From positions 1 to 35,633 of the forward strand of contig CAUDHE010000014.1 of assembly GCA_958449275.1 (NCBI GenBank): a stretch of DNA of 35,633 nucleotides. The letters run 5' to 3'. Positions 23,471 through 31,982 of the stretch are shown one piece after another. The stretch comes from an uncultured Alistipes sp. GTDB taxonomy: Bacteria > Bacteroidota > Bacteroidia > Bacteroidales > Rikenellaceae. The position numbers and the translations under genes were made by a program. The notes below the pieces were generated by a model. The model was not told where the DNA came from. It made no database searches and saw nothing but the letters and a program-made list of their open reading frames with translations. Each line of letters begins with the position of its first letter. Within the stretch, counting starts at the first letter, position 1.

Positions 23471-24661
23471 ATGGTTAAAATAGGTACGCCGCTCAAGTCG
23501 GTGGCGAAGAAAGCTTTGCTGTGCGGTTCGGGCGAACTGGGCAAGGAGGTGGCGATCGAGTTGCAGCGTTACGGCGTGGAGGTCGTGGCGTTGGACAAGT
23601 ATCCCGACGCTCCTGCCATGCAGGTCGCGCACAGATCGTATGTGTTGTCGATGCTCGACGGCGAGCGTTTGCGCGAGATAATCGAAATGGAGAAGCCCGA
23701 TTACATAATTCCCGAGGTGGAGGCCATAGCCACTCCCACGCTGGTGGAACTGGAGAGAGAGGGTTACCGCGTCGTACCGACGGCTGAAGCGACGTTGCTT
23801 ACGATGAACCGTAAGGGTATTCGTCGTCTGGCGGCCGAGGAGTTGGGAATACCGACATCGCCCTACCGTTTTGCGACGACGCGGGCGGAGTTCGACGAGG
23901 CGTTGCGCGAGATAGGTGTTCCGTGCGTGGTGAAGCCCATCATGAGTTCGTCGGGACACGGCCAGAGTGTGGTTCGTTCCGCCGAGGATGCCGATGCGGC
24001 TTGGCATTGCGCCCAGGAAGGCGGTCGTGCCGGCGGCGGTGAGGTTATCGTGGAGGGTTTCGTGAAGTTCGATTACGAGATAACTTTGCTCACGGTGCGT
24101 CACAGCGGAGGTACGTCGTTCCTCGAACCGATAGGCCATCATCAAGTCGACGGAGATTATCGAGAGTCGTGGCAGCCGCAGCCTATGAGCGCCGAGGCGC
24201 TGGAGCAGGCGCGCGATATCGCCAAGCGCGTGACGGATGCACTCGGCGGTTACGGCATATTCGGCGTTGAACTGTTCGTGGCGGGCGACAAGGTGTTGTT
24301 CAGCGAGGTGTCGCCGCGTCCGCACGACACGGGAATGGTGACGATGATATCGCAAGACATGTCGGAGTTTGCGCTTCATGCACGCGCAATACTCGGGTTG
24401 CCGATTCCGTCTATCCGCTTTTTCGGGCCGAGCGCATCGAAAGCCGTGGTGGTCGAGGGCGACAGCGACAAGGTGGTATTCGGCAATCTGGAGCAGGTCG
24501 TGGCCGAGCCCGATGTGCAGATCCGAATATTCGGTAAGCCCGAAGTGACGGGGCATCGACGCATGGGTGTGATACTCGCCCGCGGAGAAAGCGTGGAGGA
24601 TGCGACGGCCAAGGCCGAAAGAGCTTATTCGAAGTTGGAGATCGAGGTATTACCCCGTTGA
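23471..24661 (+). CDS. purT: Formate-dependent phosphoribosylglycinamide formyltransferase
   Basis: The 396-residue ATP-grasp enzyme formylates GAR using formate and ATP, a folate-free alternative to PurN. It starts with a glycine-rich loop (LLCGSGELGKEVAIELQR) and EVEAIATPTL. The ATP-grasp core has VKPIMSSSGHGQSVV, the DYEITLLTVR strand and the metal-binding FSEVSPRPHDTGMVT. The start at 23471 follows the pyrB stop by 7 bp; the frame reaches 23387 but that would overlap pyrB. The genome also has purN (30296-30865), so both GAR formylation routes are encoded, in two separate operons. Confidence 0.95.
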   Translation: MVKIGTPLKSVAKKALLCGSGELGKEVAIELQRYGVEVVALDKYPDAPAMQVAHRSYVLSMLDGERLREIIEMEKPDYIIPEVEAIATPTLVELEREGYRVVPTAEATLLTMNRKGIRRLAAEELGIPTSPYRFATTRAEFDEALREIGVPCVVKPIMSSSGHGQSVVRSAEDADAAWHCAQEGGRAGGGEVIVEGFVKFDYEITLLTVRHSGGTSFLEPIGHHQVDGDYRESWQPQPMSAEALEQARDIAKRVTDALGGYGIFGVELFVAGDKVLFSEVSPRPHDTGMVTMISQDMSEFALHARAILGLPIPSIRFFGPSASKAVVVEGDSDKVVFGNLEQVVAEPDVQIRIFGKPEVTGHRRMGVILARGESVEDATAKAERAYSKLEIEVLPR

Positions 24662-24662
24662 T

Positions 24663-25229
24663 ATGGCAGGCGGTGATGTAGAATTTCGCATGGCTGCCGT
24701 GGATGACGCCGCTATCGTGGCACATATCGTTGCGATGGCATTCGGCGAGGATCTTACCCGACGTTTGTGCGGCGATGCAGGCGAAACTCTGTTCGAGGAG
24801 TTGGTTCGCCGAGACGATACGCAGTACAGTTATCGTAACGTATTGGTTTGCGAGGTCGACGGTGAGGTCGTCGGGGCCGTTTGCGGTTACGACGGCGCAC
24901 GGTTGCATGAACTTCGCGCTCCCGTTCTCGAAACCATACTTATGCGTTGCGGTGCCGTGCCCGAAGTGGCGGATGAAACGTCGGCGGGAGAGTTTTATCT
25001 CGATACGTTGGGCGTGTTGCCGCAGGCGCGGGGACGCGGATTGGGGGCCGAGTTGATTCGTCGCATGCGTGACGAGGCGTTTGCCGAGGGGCATGAATGT
25101 GTGAGTCTGCTGGTCGACGAGAATAACCGTGCGGCGGAGAGATTATACGAACGGCTCGGATTTCGTCGGAGCGACGAAGTCGATCTGCTCGGTCACAAGA
25201 TGTTCCGAATGTTGAGCCTCCGAAGATAG
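24663..25229 (+). CDS. GNAT-family N-acetyltransferase
   Basis: The 188-residue protein has GNAT motif A (LGVLPQARGRGLGAELIRRM) and motif B (LLVDENNRAAERLYERLGF), with an N-terminal part rich in acidic residues (IVAHIVAMAFGEDLTRRL). It starts one base after the purT stop, so translation is probably coupled. The acceptor is unknown. It is not close in sequence to the GNAT domain fused to PyrE. Confidence 0.88.
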   Translation: MAGGDVEFRMAAVDDAAIVAHIVAMAFGEDLTRRLCGDAGETLFEELVRRDDTQYSYRNVLVCEVDGEVVGAVCGYDGARLHELRAPVLETILMRCGAVPEVADETSAGEFYLDTLGVLPQARGRGLGAELIRRMRDEAFAEGHECVSLLVDENNRAAERLYERLGFRRSDEVDLLGHKMFRMLSLRR

Positions 25230-25232
25230 TTA

Positions 25233-25489
25233 CGGGCTACAGCTTATGATTATTATGCGATGCCATCATTAATGCGAGCTAATCTTGAGGCATTGAGTGA
25301 TCCTGAATATAACTTTAATATTTGTACAAAGTGTATTCCGGAGGAGATGGATCGATTCAATGTTCGATAGAAGGCGGAATGGAAATCGTCGGGGTAGGAG
25401 TGACAAAAGGATGTTCCGTTACTTGTGGTAATACTTATTTTGCCTGTTGTTCGACGGAATGCAGGTGTTGTAAACAAATAAAATTATGA
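25233..25489 (+). pseudogene. Frameshifted NVEALA-like Cys-rich peptide gene
   Basis: One frame reads ...MPSLMRANLEALSDPEYN (ATG at 25260), containing the N-x-E-A-L-x-x-x-E signature of NVEALA peptides, and then runs to a TAG at 25366. A second frame, open from 25319, reads YSGGDGSIQC, then KGCSVTCGNTYFACC and ECRCCKQIKL, the Cys-rich tail expected of such peptides. A one- or two-base indel at about 25316-25335 would rejoin them. The N-terminal signal segment is also missing, since a stop lies just upstream at 25227. The tail's TGA overlaps the ATG of the next gene (ATGA), the normal linkage of NVEALA genes to beta-propeller lipoproteins. A sequencing error could explain the frameshift but not the missing start. 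Confidence 0.6.
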
Positions 25490-26526
25490 GAAAGATATTG
25501 TTCTGTATAATATCGTTTTGTTTGCTTTCCTGCAACGGTCCGTCGTATGAACCTGAGTCCGTTATCAATGTGGATCCTGATGCTGCCGTTGATGTCAATA
25601 TCGCAAATGCCGAAAGAATTGTACTGATGCAGGATGGCATGGAGATGATATTGGGCTCCGTCGTAAAATCCGTATTTACCGAGGACGAATACTTCATATT
25701 GTCACGAAACAGGTTAATGCGGTTTGATACTGACGGAATATTTCAAAACTATATAAGTGGTGTCGGACGTGCTGCGAATGAATACATGACTGTCTCGGAT
25801 TTCTGGCTTGACGATGGTAATGTATTCATATACGATATGAATAGCCGAAAAGTATTGGAATATTCGGTTGGCAACGAGTTGATCAATGTCCATTCGCTAT
25901 CACAGACGGCGGATGAAAATTTTATTCCGTTCGATTATCTGATACCGTTTGCCGATGGATATGTCGGAAAATGCGTATGGAACGGAATGGATGGAGTGTC
26001 GCCCGCATTGGCATTCTATAATTCCGAATATGAATATGTGAAAACATTGGGCGATGTGACCATAAATTGCGGGTTGCGGCTGGGGGAGCCGTTGTTCGGA
26101 TTGTCTGGTGAAGTGTTGTACTGGAATTCGTTGGGGAATACCGTTTACAGTGTAAATGACAAGTTGGATGTAAAAGAGAAGTATCGGCTGGCATTCGGCG
26201 ACAATGATTTTCCGTCACGAACATCGGTTACCGACGATTATGAGTTACTCGGCATGTACGAAAACGACAAGGAGTGGAGAATGAAGCATGCCGGCCTTAT
26301 GGCATACGTATGGCAAATCGGAGAGTTGTTAATGTTTACCTATATGTATCAGGACATTCCGCATTTGTGTATCTGTAATGTTTCGAGTGGGCAGACGACC
26401 GATTATAGGATTAATTGTGGGGATATTATTATGAAACATTGGAGTTTCGACGGCAGATCGGTTTATGTTATCGGAGAAACCGACGAATACGTAGCTCTTT
26501 TTAAGATTTGGTCTGTCAATGGTTGA
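25486..26526 (+). CDS. 6-bladed beta-propeller lipoprotein
   Basis: The 346-residue protein has a textbook lipoprotein signal (MRKILFCIISFCLLSCNG, Cys16). Repeats of about 45-55 residues follow with beta-propeller features, for example FILSRNRLMRFDTDGIFQN, GNVFIYDMNSRKVLEYSV and SGEVLYWNSLGNTVYSV. This pattern matches the 6-bladed propeller lipoproteins of Bacteroidales that lie beside NVEALA peptide genes. It is probably exported to the periplasm or cell surface. The role is not known. Base composition is clearly more AT-rich than the flanking pyr and pur genes, which suggests an accessory origin. Confidence 0.75.
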   Translation: MRKILFCIISFCLLSCNGPSYEPESVINVDPDAAVDVNIANAERIVLMQDGMEMILGSVVKSVFTEDEYFILSRNRLMRFDTDGIFQNYISGVGRAANEYMTVSDFWLDDGNVFIYDMNSRKVLEYSVGNELINVHSLSQTADENFIPFDYLIPFADGYVGKCVWNGMDGVSPALAFYNSEYEYVKTLGDVTINCGLRLGEPLFGLSGEVLYWNSLGNTVYSVNDKLDVKEKYRLAFGDNDFPSRTSVTDDYELLGMYENDKEWRMKHAGLMAYVWQIGELLMFTYMYQDIPHLCICNVSSGQTTDYRINCGDIIMKHWSFDGRSVYVIGETDEYVALFKIWSVNG

Positions 26527-26561
26527 TTATTATTGGGGAGACAAAAGCGCGTTGGATTAAG

Positions 26562-26593
26562 AAAAAAGTTCGGTGTTAACACCGAACTTTTTT
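26562..26593. terminator. Bidirectional terminator between the propeller gene and folD
   Basis: AAAAAAGTTCGGTGTT continues as its exact reverse complement, a 32-bp perfect palindrome with A/T-tract ends. It lies between convergent genes. Confidence 0.85.
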
Positions 26594-26620
26594 ACATCAT
26601 AAGCATTTGTCGGGAGATTG

Positions 26621-27478
26621 TTATTTTTTCATTCGGCGAAGGAAACACTCCACGGTGTTTTCCATCAGACAGCATATGGTCATGGGGCCTACACCGCCCG
26701 GGACGGGCGTTATGGCCGAGGCTTTGGGTTCTACGGCTGCGAAATCGACGTCGCCGCACAACTTCTTGGTCTCGGGATCGCGGTTGACACCTACGTCTAT
26801 TACCACGGCACCCTCTTTCACCATGTCGGCCGTTACGAATTTCGGACGGCCTATCGCCACTACCAATATGTCGGCACGACGCGTTACCTCAGTCAGATCT
26901 TTGGTGCGGCTGTGCGCTATGGTGACGGTGGCGTTTTCGTTGAGCAACAGTTTCGATACGGGCAGTCCGACGATATTGCTGCGGCCTATTACCACGACGT
27001 TCTTTCCGGCGATCTCCACGCCCGCGCTCTTCAGCAGTTTTATGATGCCCTTAGGGGTACACGGTAACGTACACTCCTGCTTTAGCCACAGACGCGCCAC
27101 GTTCATCGGGTGGAAACCGTCCACGTCCTTCTCGGCGCTGATGGCCGAAATGACCTTGTCGGAATCGATATGCTTGGGCAGCGGGAGCTGGACCAAAATT
27201 CCGTCCACTTCGGGGTCGGCATTCAGTTCGTCGATCATGCCGAGCAGTTCGGCCTCGGTGATGGTGTCGGGTCTGCGTATGGTTGTATTGCGGAGTCCCA
27301 CCTCGGCCGATGCCTTGGCCTTGCCCGTCACGTAAGATACGCTTCCCGGGTCCTCGCCGACGAGGATCACCACCAAGTGAGGCGTACGACCGTATTTTTC
27401 GTCGAACGTCGCTACGTCGGCGGCTAACCGCTGTTTTAACGAGAGTGCTAACTCCTTGCCGTTGATTATGATTGCCAT
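26621..27478 (-). CDS. folD: Bifunctional methylene-THF dehydrogenase/cyclohydrolase
   Basis: The 285-residue FolD interconverts 5,10-methylene-, methenyl- and 10-formyl-tetrahydrofolate, supplying the formyl donor for PurN and PurH. The catalytic Y-x-x-x-K lies in SYVTGKAKASAEVG, with DGILVQLPLPKH, the NADP loop VVIGRSNIVGLPVSKLL and the C-terminal PVPGGVGPMT. It is the last gene of the pur operon, which fits its role as cofactor supplier. The start at 27478 matches the usual MAIIINGKE N-terminus; a longer frame to 27556 would overlap purD. Confidence 0.95.
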   Translation of the reverse strand: MAIIINGKELALSLKQRLAADVATFDEKYGRTPHLVVILVGEDPGSVSYVTGKAKASAEVGLRNTTIRRPDTITEAELLGMIDELNADPEVDGILVQLPLPKHIDSDKVISAISAEKDVDGFHPMNVARLWLKQECTLPCTPKGIIKLLKSAGVEIAGKNVVVIGRSNIVGLPVSKLLLNENATVTIAHSRTKDLTEVTRRADILVVAIGRPKFVTADMVKEGAVVIDVGVNRDPETKKLCGDVDFAAVEPKASAITPVPGGVGPMTICCLMENTVECFLRRMKK

Positions 27479-27504
27479 TCGGTTGTCGTTTAGTCTGTTA
27501 TCGG

Positions 27505-28749
27505 TTATTTGAATGCTTTGTCGCCTATGTCGGTACGGTGGAACAGATTGTCGCAACCGATCTTGGCCACTTCGGCTGCGGCTTTACTCTGCGCCTCGCG
27601 CAAGGTGGGTGCCTTGCATACCACTATCATCACGCGTCCGCCCGAGGTGACATACTTGCCGTCTTTCAGAGCCGTGCCCATATGGTAAACCGAGCCGTCT
27701 ACCGTGTCGACACCCTCGATGGCGAATCCTTTCTCGTAGCTGCCCGGGTATCCCTTCGAGGCGAGGACTATGCCCAGTGTCGCGAAATCGTGCCACTCGA
27801 TCGACGGTGTGCGGCCGTCGGCCACGTCGCAGAATACGCCGCATATGTCGCTTTTCATGCGCGGCAGCACCACTTCGGTTTCGGGATCGCCGAAACGGGC
27901 GTTGAACTCTATGACTTTGATTCCGTTAGGAGTCTTCATCAATCCGCCGTACAATACTCCGCAGAACGGTGCGCCTTCTGCAACCATAGCCTCGGCCGTG
28001 CGGCGCATGATGGCGTTCATGGCGTAGTCGAGATCGGCATCGTCGATGAACGGCAGTTCGGTGTATGCTCCCATACCGCCTGTGTTAGGACCCTTGTCGC
28101 CGTCGTAAGCGCGTTTGTGGTCCTGCGCCACGGGCATGGGATAGACTTCGCGACCGTTCACGAAACACATGAGTGAGAATTCGGGACCCTCCAGATACTC
28201 TTCGATCACTACCCTGCCGCGGCCGAACTTCTCGTCGAGCAACATATCTTTCAATGCCTCGTCGGCCTGCTCCAAAGTCTCGGCTATTACCACGCCCTTG
28301 CCTGCGGCCAGTCCGTCGTATTTGAGTACGGCGGGCAGCGAACCCGATTTCACGTATGCCAAAGCCTCGTCGTAATCGCTGAACGTGCGGAATGCCGCCG
28401 TCGGAATGTCGTATTTTCGCATCAACTCCTTGGCGAACTCTTTACTGGTCTCTATGCGTGCCGCGCTCTTCGTGGGGCCGAATATGCGAAGCCCCTCGGA
28501 TGTGAAACGATCGGCGATACCCGCTTCGAGAGCGACTTCGGGACCTACTACCGTGAGCTCTACGGCATTTTCACGTGCGAAATCGCACAATGCGTCAACT
28601 GCGGTCTCCTTGATGGCGACGCATTCCGCCAATGCGGCGATGCCCGCATTGCCCGGAGCGCAATATATTTTCTCCACTTGCGGCGAACGGCTCAAAGCCT
28701 CCGCTATGGCGTGGCATCGTCCGCCCGATCCTACTACAAGAACTTTCAT
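27505..28749 (-). CDS. purD: Phosphoribosylamine-glycine ligase
   Basis: The 414-residue ATP-grasp enzyme makes GAR from phosphoribosylamine, glycine and ATP. It shows MKVLVVGSGGRCHAIAEAL at the N-terminus (Cys where most PurDs have Glu in GGREHA), the ATP-grasp segment AVLKYDGLAAGKGVVIA, the PurD signature AQDHKRAYDGDKGPNTGGMG and the metal-binding IEFNARFGDPETEVVL. It starts 6 bp after the purH stop. Confidence 0.95.
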   Translation of the reverse strand: MKVLVVGSGGRCHAIAEALSRSPQVEKIYCAPGNAGIAALAECVAIKETAVDALCDFARENAVELTVVGPEVALEAGIADRFTSEGLRIFGPTKSAARIETSKEFAKELMRKYDIPTAAFRTFSDYDEALAYVKSGSLPAVLKYDGLAAGKGVVIAETLEQADEALKDMLLDEKFGRGRVVIEEYLEGPEFSLMCFVNGREVYPMPVAQDHKRAYDGDKGPNTGGMGAYTELPFIDDADLDYAMNAIMRRTAEAMVAEGAPFCGVLYGGLMKTPNGIKVIEFNARFGDPETEVVLPRMKSDICGVFCDVADGRTPSIEWHDFATLGIVLASKGYPGSYEKGFAIEGVDTVDGSVYHMGTALKDGKYVTSGGRVMIVVCKAPTLREAQSKAAAEVAKIGCDNLFHRTDIGDKAFK

Positions 28750-28755
28750 GGCATG

Positions 28756-30285
28756 TCAGTGTTTGAAGTGGCGCATGCCGGTGAATAACATGGTTATGTC
28801 GTTTTCGTCGGCCTTCTTGATTGAGTCCTCGTCACGAACGCTGCCGCCGGGTTGTACTATGGCCGTGACACCGTATTGCGCAGCCATAGTTACCGAGTCG
28901 TCGAACGGGAAGAATCCGTCCGATGCCAAAACGAGTCCTTCGGTGAATCCTGCCGCATGTGCCTGCTTGAGAGCTATCTCGGCCGAACCCACGCGATTCA
29001 TTTGACCTGCGCCCACGCCTACCGTATGGCCGTCTTTTACGACTGCTATGGCGTTGGATTTCACATGTTTCACGATTCTCCAGCCAAAGTTGAGATCGGT
29101 CAGTTGCTCGGTCGTGGGCTTGGCTGCCGTCACGCACATATCGGCCGTCACTTGGGCAGTAGTCTTGTCCAGATCCTGAACGAGCAATCCGCCGTTCACG
29201 CTCACGTATTGCTTGGTTACGCTGTCGTCCTTGCTCATGTCTACGACCAGCAGACGCAGATTCTTTTTGGTGCGGAGTACTTCCAGAGCTTCGTCCGAGA
29301 ACGACGGCGCCATGATTATCTCCAGGAAGATGGGCTTCATCGCCTCGGCAACCTCGCGGGTTATTTTGCGGTTTACTGCCACTATGCCGCCGAAGATGCT
29401 CACCTTGTCGGCCTCGTAGGCCTTAGTCCAGGCATCCATCACGTCGGTGCCGATGGCCGCGCCGCAGGGATTCATGTGCTTCAGGCCCACGCAGAACGGT
29501 TCGTCGAACTCGCGGACGATGCACAATGCGGCATTGGCATCCTGAATGTTGTTGTACGACAATTCCTTGCCGTTGAGCTGCTTGGCTGTGGCCAGCGAAT
29601 ATGCTCCCGCCTCGGCGCTGCCGTAGAAACGGGCCTGCTGGTGCGGATTCTCGCCGTAACGCAGACTCTGTACCGCGTCGAATTCCAGGAAGAGCTTTTC
29701 ATTCAGCCCCGCTGCTTTGCGCATGTATGCGGCGATCATTGAGTCGTATTCGGCCGTATGCGTGTAGGCTTTGGCCGAAAGTTGCAGACGGGTCTCCACG
29801 GTCGTATTGCCCGTGGCTTCTATCTCGCCTATTATGCGGTCGTAATCGGCAGGGTCGCACACTACCGTAACGTCCTTATAGTTTTTGGCTGCGCTTCGCA
29901 ACATCGACGGGCCGCCGATATCGATATTCTCTATGGCATCCTCCATCGTGACGTCGGGTTTGGCGATCGTCTGTCGGAACGGATAGAGGTTTACGCACAC
30001 CATGTCGATGAATTCGATGCCGTTATCTTTCAGAGCCTGCAAATGACTCTCGTCGTCGCGTCGTGCCAGCAAACCGCCGTGCACCTTGGGGTGCAGGGTT
30101 TTGACGCGGCCGTCGCATATCTCGGGGAATCCCGTGACGTCGCTGATATTGATTACCTCTACGCCTTTGTCACGAAGGAGTTTCATCGTGCCGCCCGTGG
30201 CTATGATCTCCCAACCCAACGCGCGGAGCCGCTGTGCGAACTCCACCACGCCGTTTTTGTCGCTGACGCTGATTAATGCTCTCAT
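28756..30285 (-). CDS. purH: Bifunctional AICAR transformylase/IMP cyclohydrolase
   Basis: The 509-residue enzyme performs the last two steps to IMP. The N-terminal cyclohydrolase part (about 1-195) has SDKNGVVEFA, ATGGTMKLL and GRVKTLHPKVHGG. The AICAR formyltransferase part has the catalytic KHMNPCGAAIG and the late ASDGFFPFDDSV, with the last residues GMRHFKH. The length is typical. It is in the middle of the pur operon, 10 bp after purN, and uses 10-formyl-THF that FolD can supply. Confidence 0.96.
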   Translation of the reverse strand: MRALISVSDKNGVVEFAQRLRALGWEIIATGGTMKLLRDKGVEVINISDVTGFPEICDGRVKTLHPKVHGGLLARRDDESHLQALKDNGIEFIDMVCVNLYPFRQTIAKPDVTMEDAIENIDIGGPSMLRSAAKNYKDVTVVCDPADYDRIIGEIEATGNTTVETRLQLSAKAYTHTAEYDSMIAAYMRKAAGLNEKLFLEFDAVQSLRYGENPHQQARFYGSAEAGAYSLATAKQLNGKELSYNNIQDANAALCIVREFDEPFCVGLKHMNPCGAAIGTDVMDAWTKAYEADKVSIFGGIVAVNRKITREVAEAMKPIFLEIIMAPSFSDEALEVLRTKKNLRLLVVDMSKDDSVTKQYVSVNGGLLVQDLDKTTAQVTADMCVTAAKPTTEQLTDLNFGWRIVKHVKSNAIAVVKDGHTVGVGAGQMNRVGSAEIALKQAHAAGFTEGLVLASDGFFPFDDSVTMAAQYGVTAIVQPGGSVRDEDSIKKADENDITMLFTGMRHFKH

Positions 30286-30295
30286 TATTTCAAGT

Positions 30296-30865
30296 TTACG
30301 TTAATAATTTTTTTATCGTTTCAATATAAAGCGCATGCTCTACGGCATGTATCATTTCAGTGATCTCCGCGAGATCGTCGCCGTCGTAGTCCACGGCGCG
30401 CTGCGCGATGATTCGTCCGCCGTCCAGCGATTCGTCGACATAATGTATGGTCGCGCCGAATACTTTCACGCCGTATTGCATTGCCTGCTCTATGGCTCGC
30501 GTACCTTTGAACGACGGCAGCAGCGACGGATGCAGGTTGACGATGCGTCCTGCGAAAGCATCGAGCAGCGTCGGACCGACGATGCGCATATATCCCGCGA
30601 GACAGATTAGTTCTATGCCGTACAGTCGGCAACGCTCGGCGATATCGTGTTCGTAGTCCGCTTTGGACGCATAATCCGCGGGCGAGAATACTAACGACGA
30701 AATTCCCATACGTTCGGCGACCGAACAAACGCGCGCCGAAGGGTTGTCGCATACCATCAGTGCGACCTCCGCATCGATCTCACCGTCACGGCAGGCGCAG
30801 GCTATCGCTTCGAAATTAGATCCGTAGCCGCTTGCGAATATCGCTATTTTATGTCGCGACGCCAC
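30296..30865 (-). CDS. purN: Phosphoribosylglycinamide formyltransferase
   Basis: The 189-residue enzyme formylates GAR with 10-formyl-THF. It begins IAIFASGYGSNFEAI, contains the catalytic Asn-x-His in IVNLHPSLLPSFKG, and Asp in GATIHYVDESLDGG. It lies 6 bp after purM. PurT encoded elsewhere in the window catalyses the same step with free formate. Confidence 0.95.
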   Translation of the reverse strand: MASRHKIAIFASGYGSNFEAIACACRDGEIDAEVALMVCDNPSARVCSVAERMGISSLVFSPADYASKADYEHDIAERCRLYGIELICLAGYMRIVGPTLLDAFAGRIVNLHPSLLPSFKGTRAIEQAMQYGVKVFGATIHYVDESLDGGRIIAQRAVDYDGDDLAEITEMIHAVEHALYIETIKKLLT

Positions 30866-30871
30866 TCGCCG

Positions 30872-31900
30872 CTACTTTATGGTTACACCCTCGCCCTCGA
30901 CGATCTTGCCGATGACCGAGGCGCGCTCGCCGTGCGATGCGAGTATTTCGATCGCTTTGTCGGCCTGCGAGGCGTCGAGAGCGATGACCATGCCGATACC
31001 CATATTGAAGATATTGAACATCTCGCGGTGAGCCACCTTGCCATGTTTCTCCAAAAAGCGGAATACGGGGAGGATCTCCCAAGAACCTTCGGTGATCTCG
31101 ATGCCTTGTCCCGCAGAGAGTATGCGCGGAATGTTCTCGTCGAAACCGCCGCCCGTGATGTGGCTGATGCCGTGAACGTCGCAGTTGCGGATTACGTCGA
31201 GAACTTGTTTTACGTATATCTTGGTGGGGGTGAGCAACACCTCGCCCAAAGGACGGTCGCCGTCCAAATCGGCATGAGGCGCATGAAGGTCGAATGCGTT
31301 GTCGCTTACTATTTTACGTACGAGGCTGAAGCCGTTGGAATGCACTCCGCTCGAAGCTATGCCCACCAATACGTCGCCCACGCGCACCTTGGTGCCGTCG
31401 ATAAGTTTGGCACGCTCCACCACACCGCAGGTGAATCCCGCGATGTCGTACTCGCCGTCGGTGTACATGCCCGGCATCTCGGCCGTCTCGCCGCCCACGA
31501 GCGCACAGCCCGCCTGACGGCAGCCTTCCGCAACACCGGCAACAATGGCTTCGATCTTCGTCGGTTCGTTGTGGCCGACGGCCACGTAGTCGAGGAAAAG
31601 CAGAGGTTCGGCGCCCTGAGCCAGTACGTCGTTCACGCACATGGCCACGGCATCGATACCCACCGTGTCGTGTTTGTCCATCTCGAATGCGAGTTTGAGC
31701 TTGGTTCCCACGCCGTCGGTGCCGCTCACCAGAACGGGTTCCTTGACGTTGAGCGATGCGAGGTCGAACATTCCGCCGAAAGCGCCTATGTTGCCCATCA
31801 CACCCGGGCGCGAGGTCGATGCCACGTGCGATTTTATTCTGCGCACCACTTCGTATCCGGCTTCGAGGTTCACACCGGCATTTTCATAACTTTTAGCCAT
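30872..31900 (-). CDS. purM: Phosphoribosylformylglycinamidine cyclo-ligase
   Basis: The 342-residue AIR synthetase closes the imidazole ring of FGAM with ATP. It shows RPGVMGNIGAFGGMFDL, DGVGTKLKLAF, the conserved CALVGGETAEMPGMY and HITGGGFDENIPR. It is complete at both ends. An 82-bp gap with a hairpin separates it from purF, the longest space inside the operon. Confidence 0.95.
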   Translation of the reverse strand: MAKSYENAGVNLEAGYEVVRRIKSHVASTSRPGVMGNIGAFGGMFDLASLNVKEPVLVSGTDGVGTKLKLAFEMDKHDTVGIDAVAMCVNDVLAQGAEPLLFLDYVAVGHNEPTKIEAIVAGVAEGCRQAGCALVGGETAEMPGMYTDGEYDIAGFTCGVVERAKLIDGTKVRVGDVLVGIASSGVHSNGFSLVRKIVSDNAFDLHAPHADLDGDRPLGEVLLTPTKIYVKQVLDVIRNCDVHGISHITGGGFDENIPRILSAGQGIEITEGSWEILPVFRFLEKHGKVAHREMFNIFNMGIGMVIALDASQADKAIEILASHGERASVIGKIVEGEGVTIK

Positions 31901-31932
31901 AATCTTTTTTCCTTTACAGTTAAAATCGGTCG

Positions 31933-31977
31933 CGGGCGAACGGTTTCATCGTCGCCGCATCCGCGGGTTCGTGCCCG
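31933..31977 (-). other. Hairpin in the purF-purM gap
   Basis: CGGGC-GAAC (31933-31941) pairs with GTTC and GCCCG (31967-31970, 31973-31977), with a two-base bulge. No T-run follows on the minus strand, so it is more likely an RNA-stability or processing element than a terminator. Confidence 0.35.
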
Positions 31978-31982
31978 TTTAC

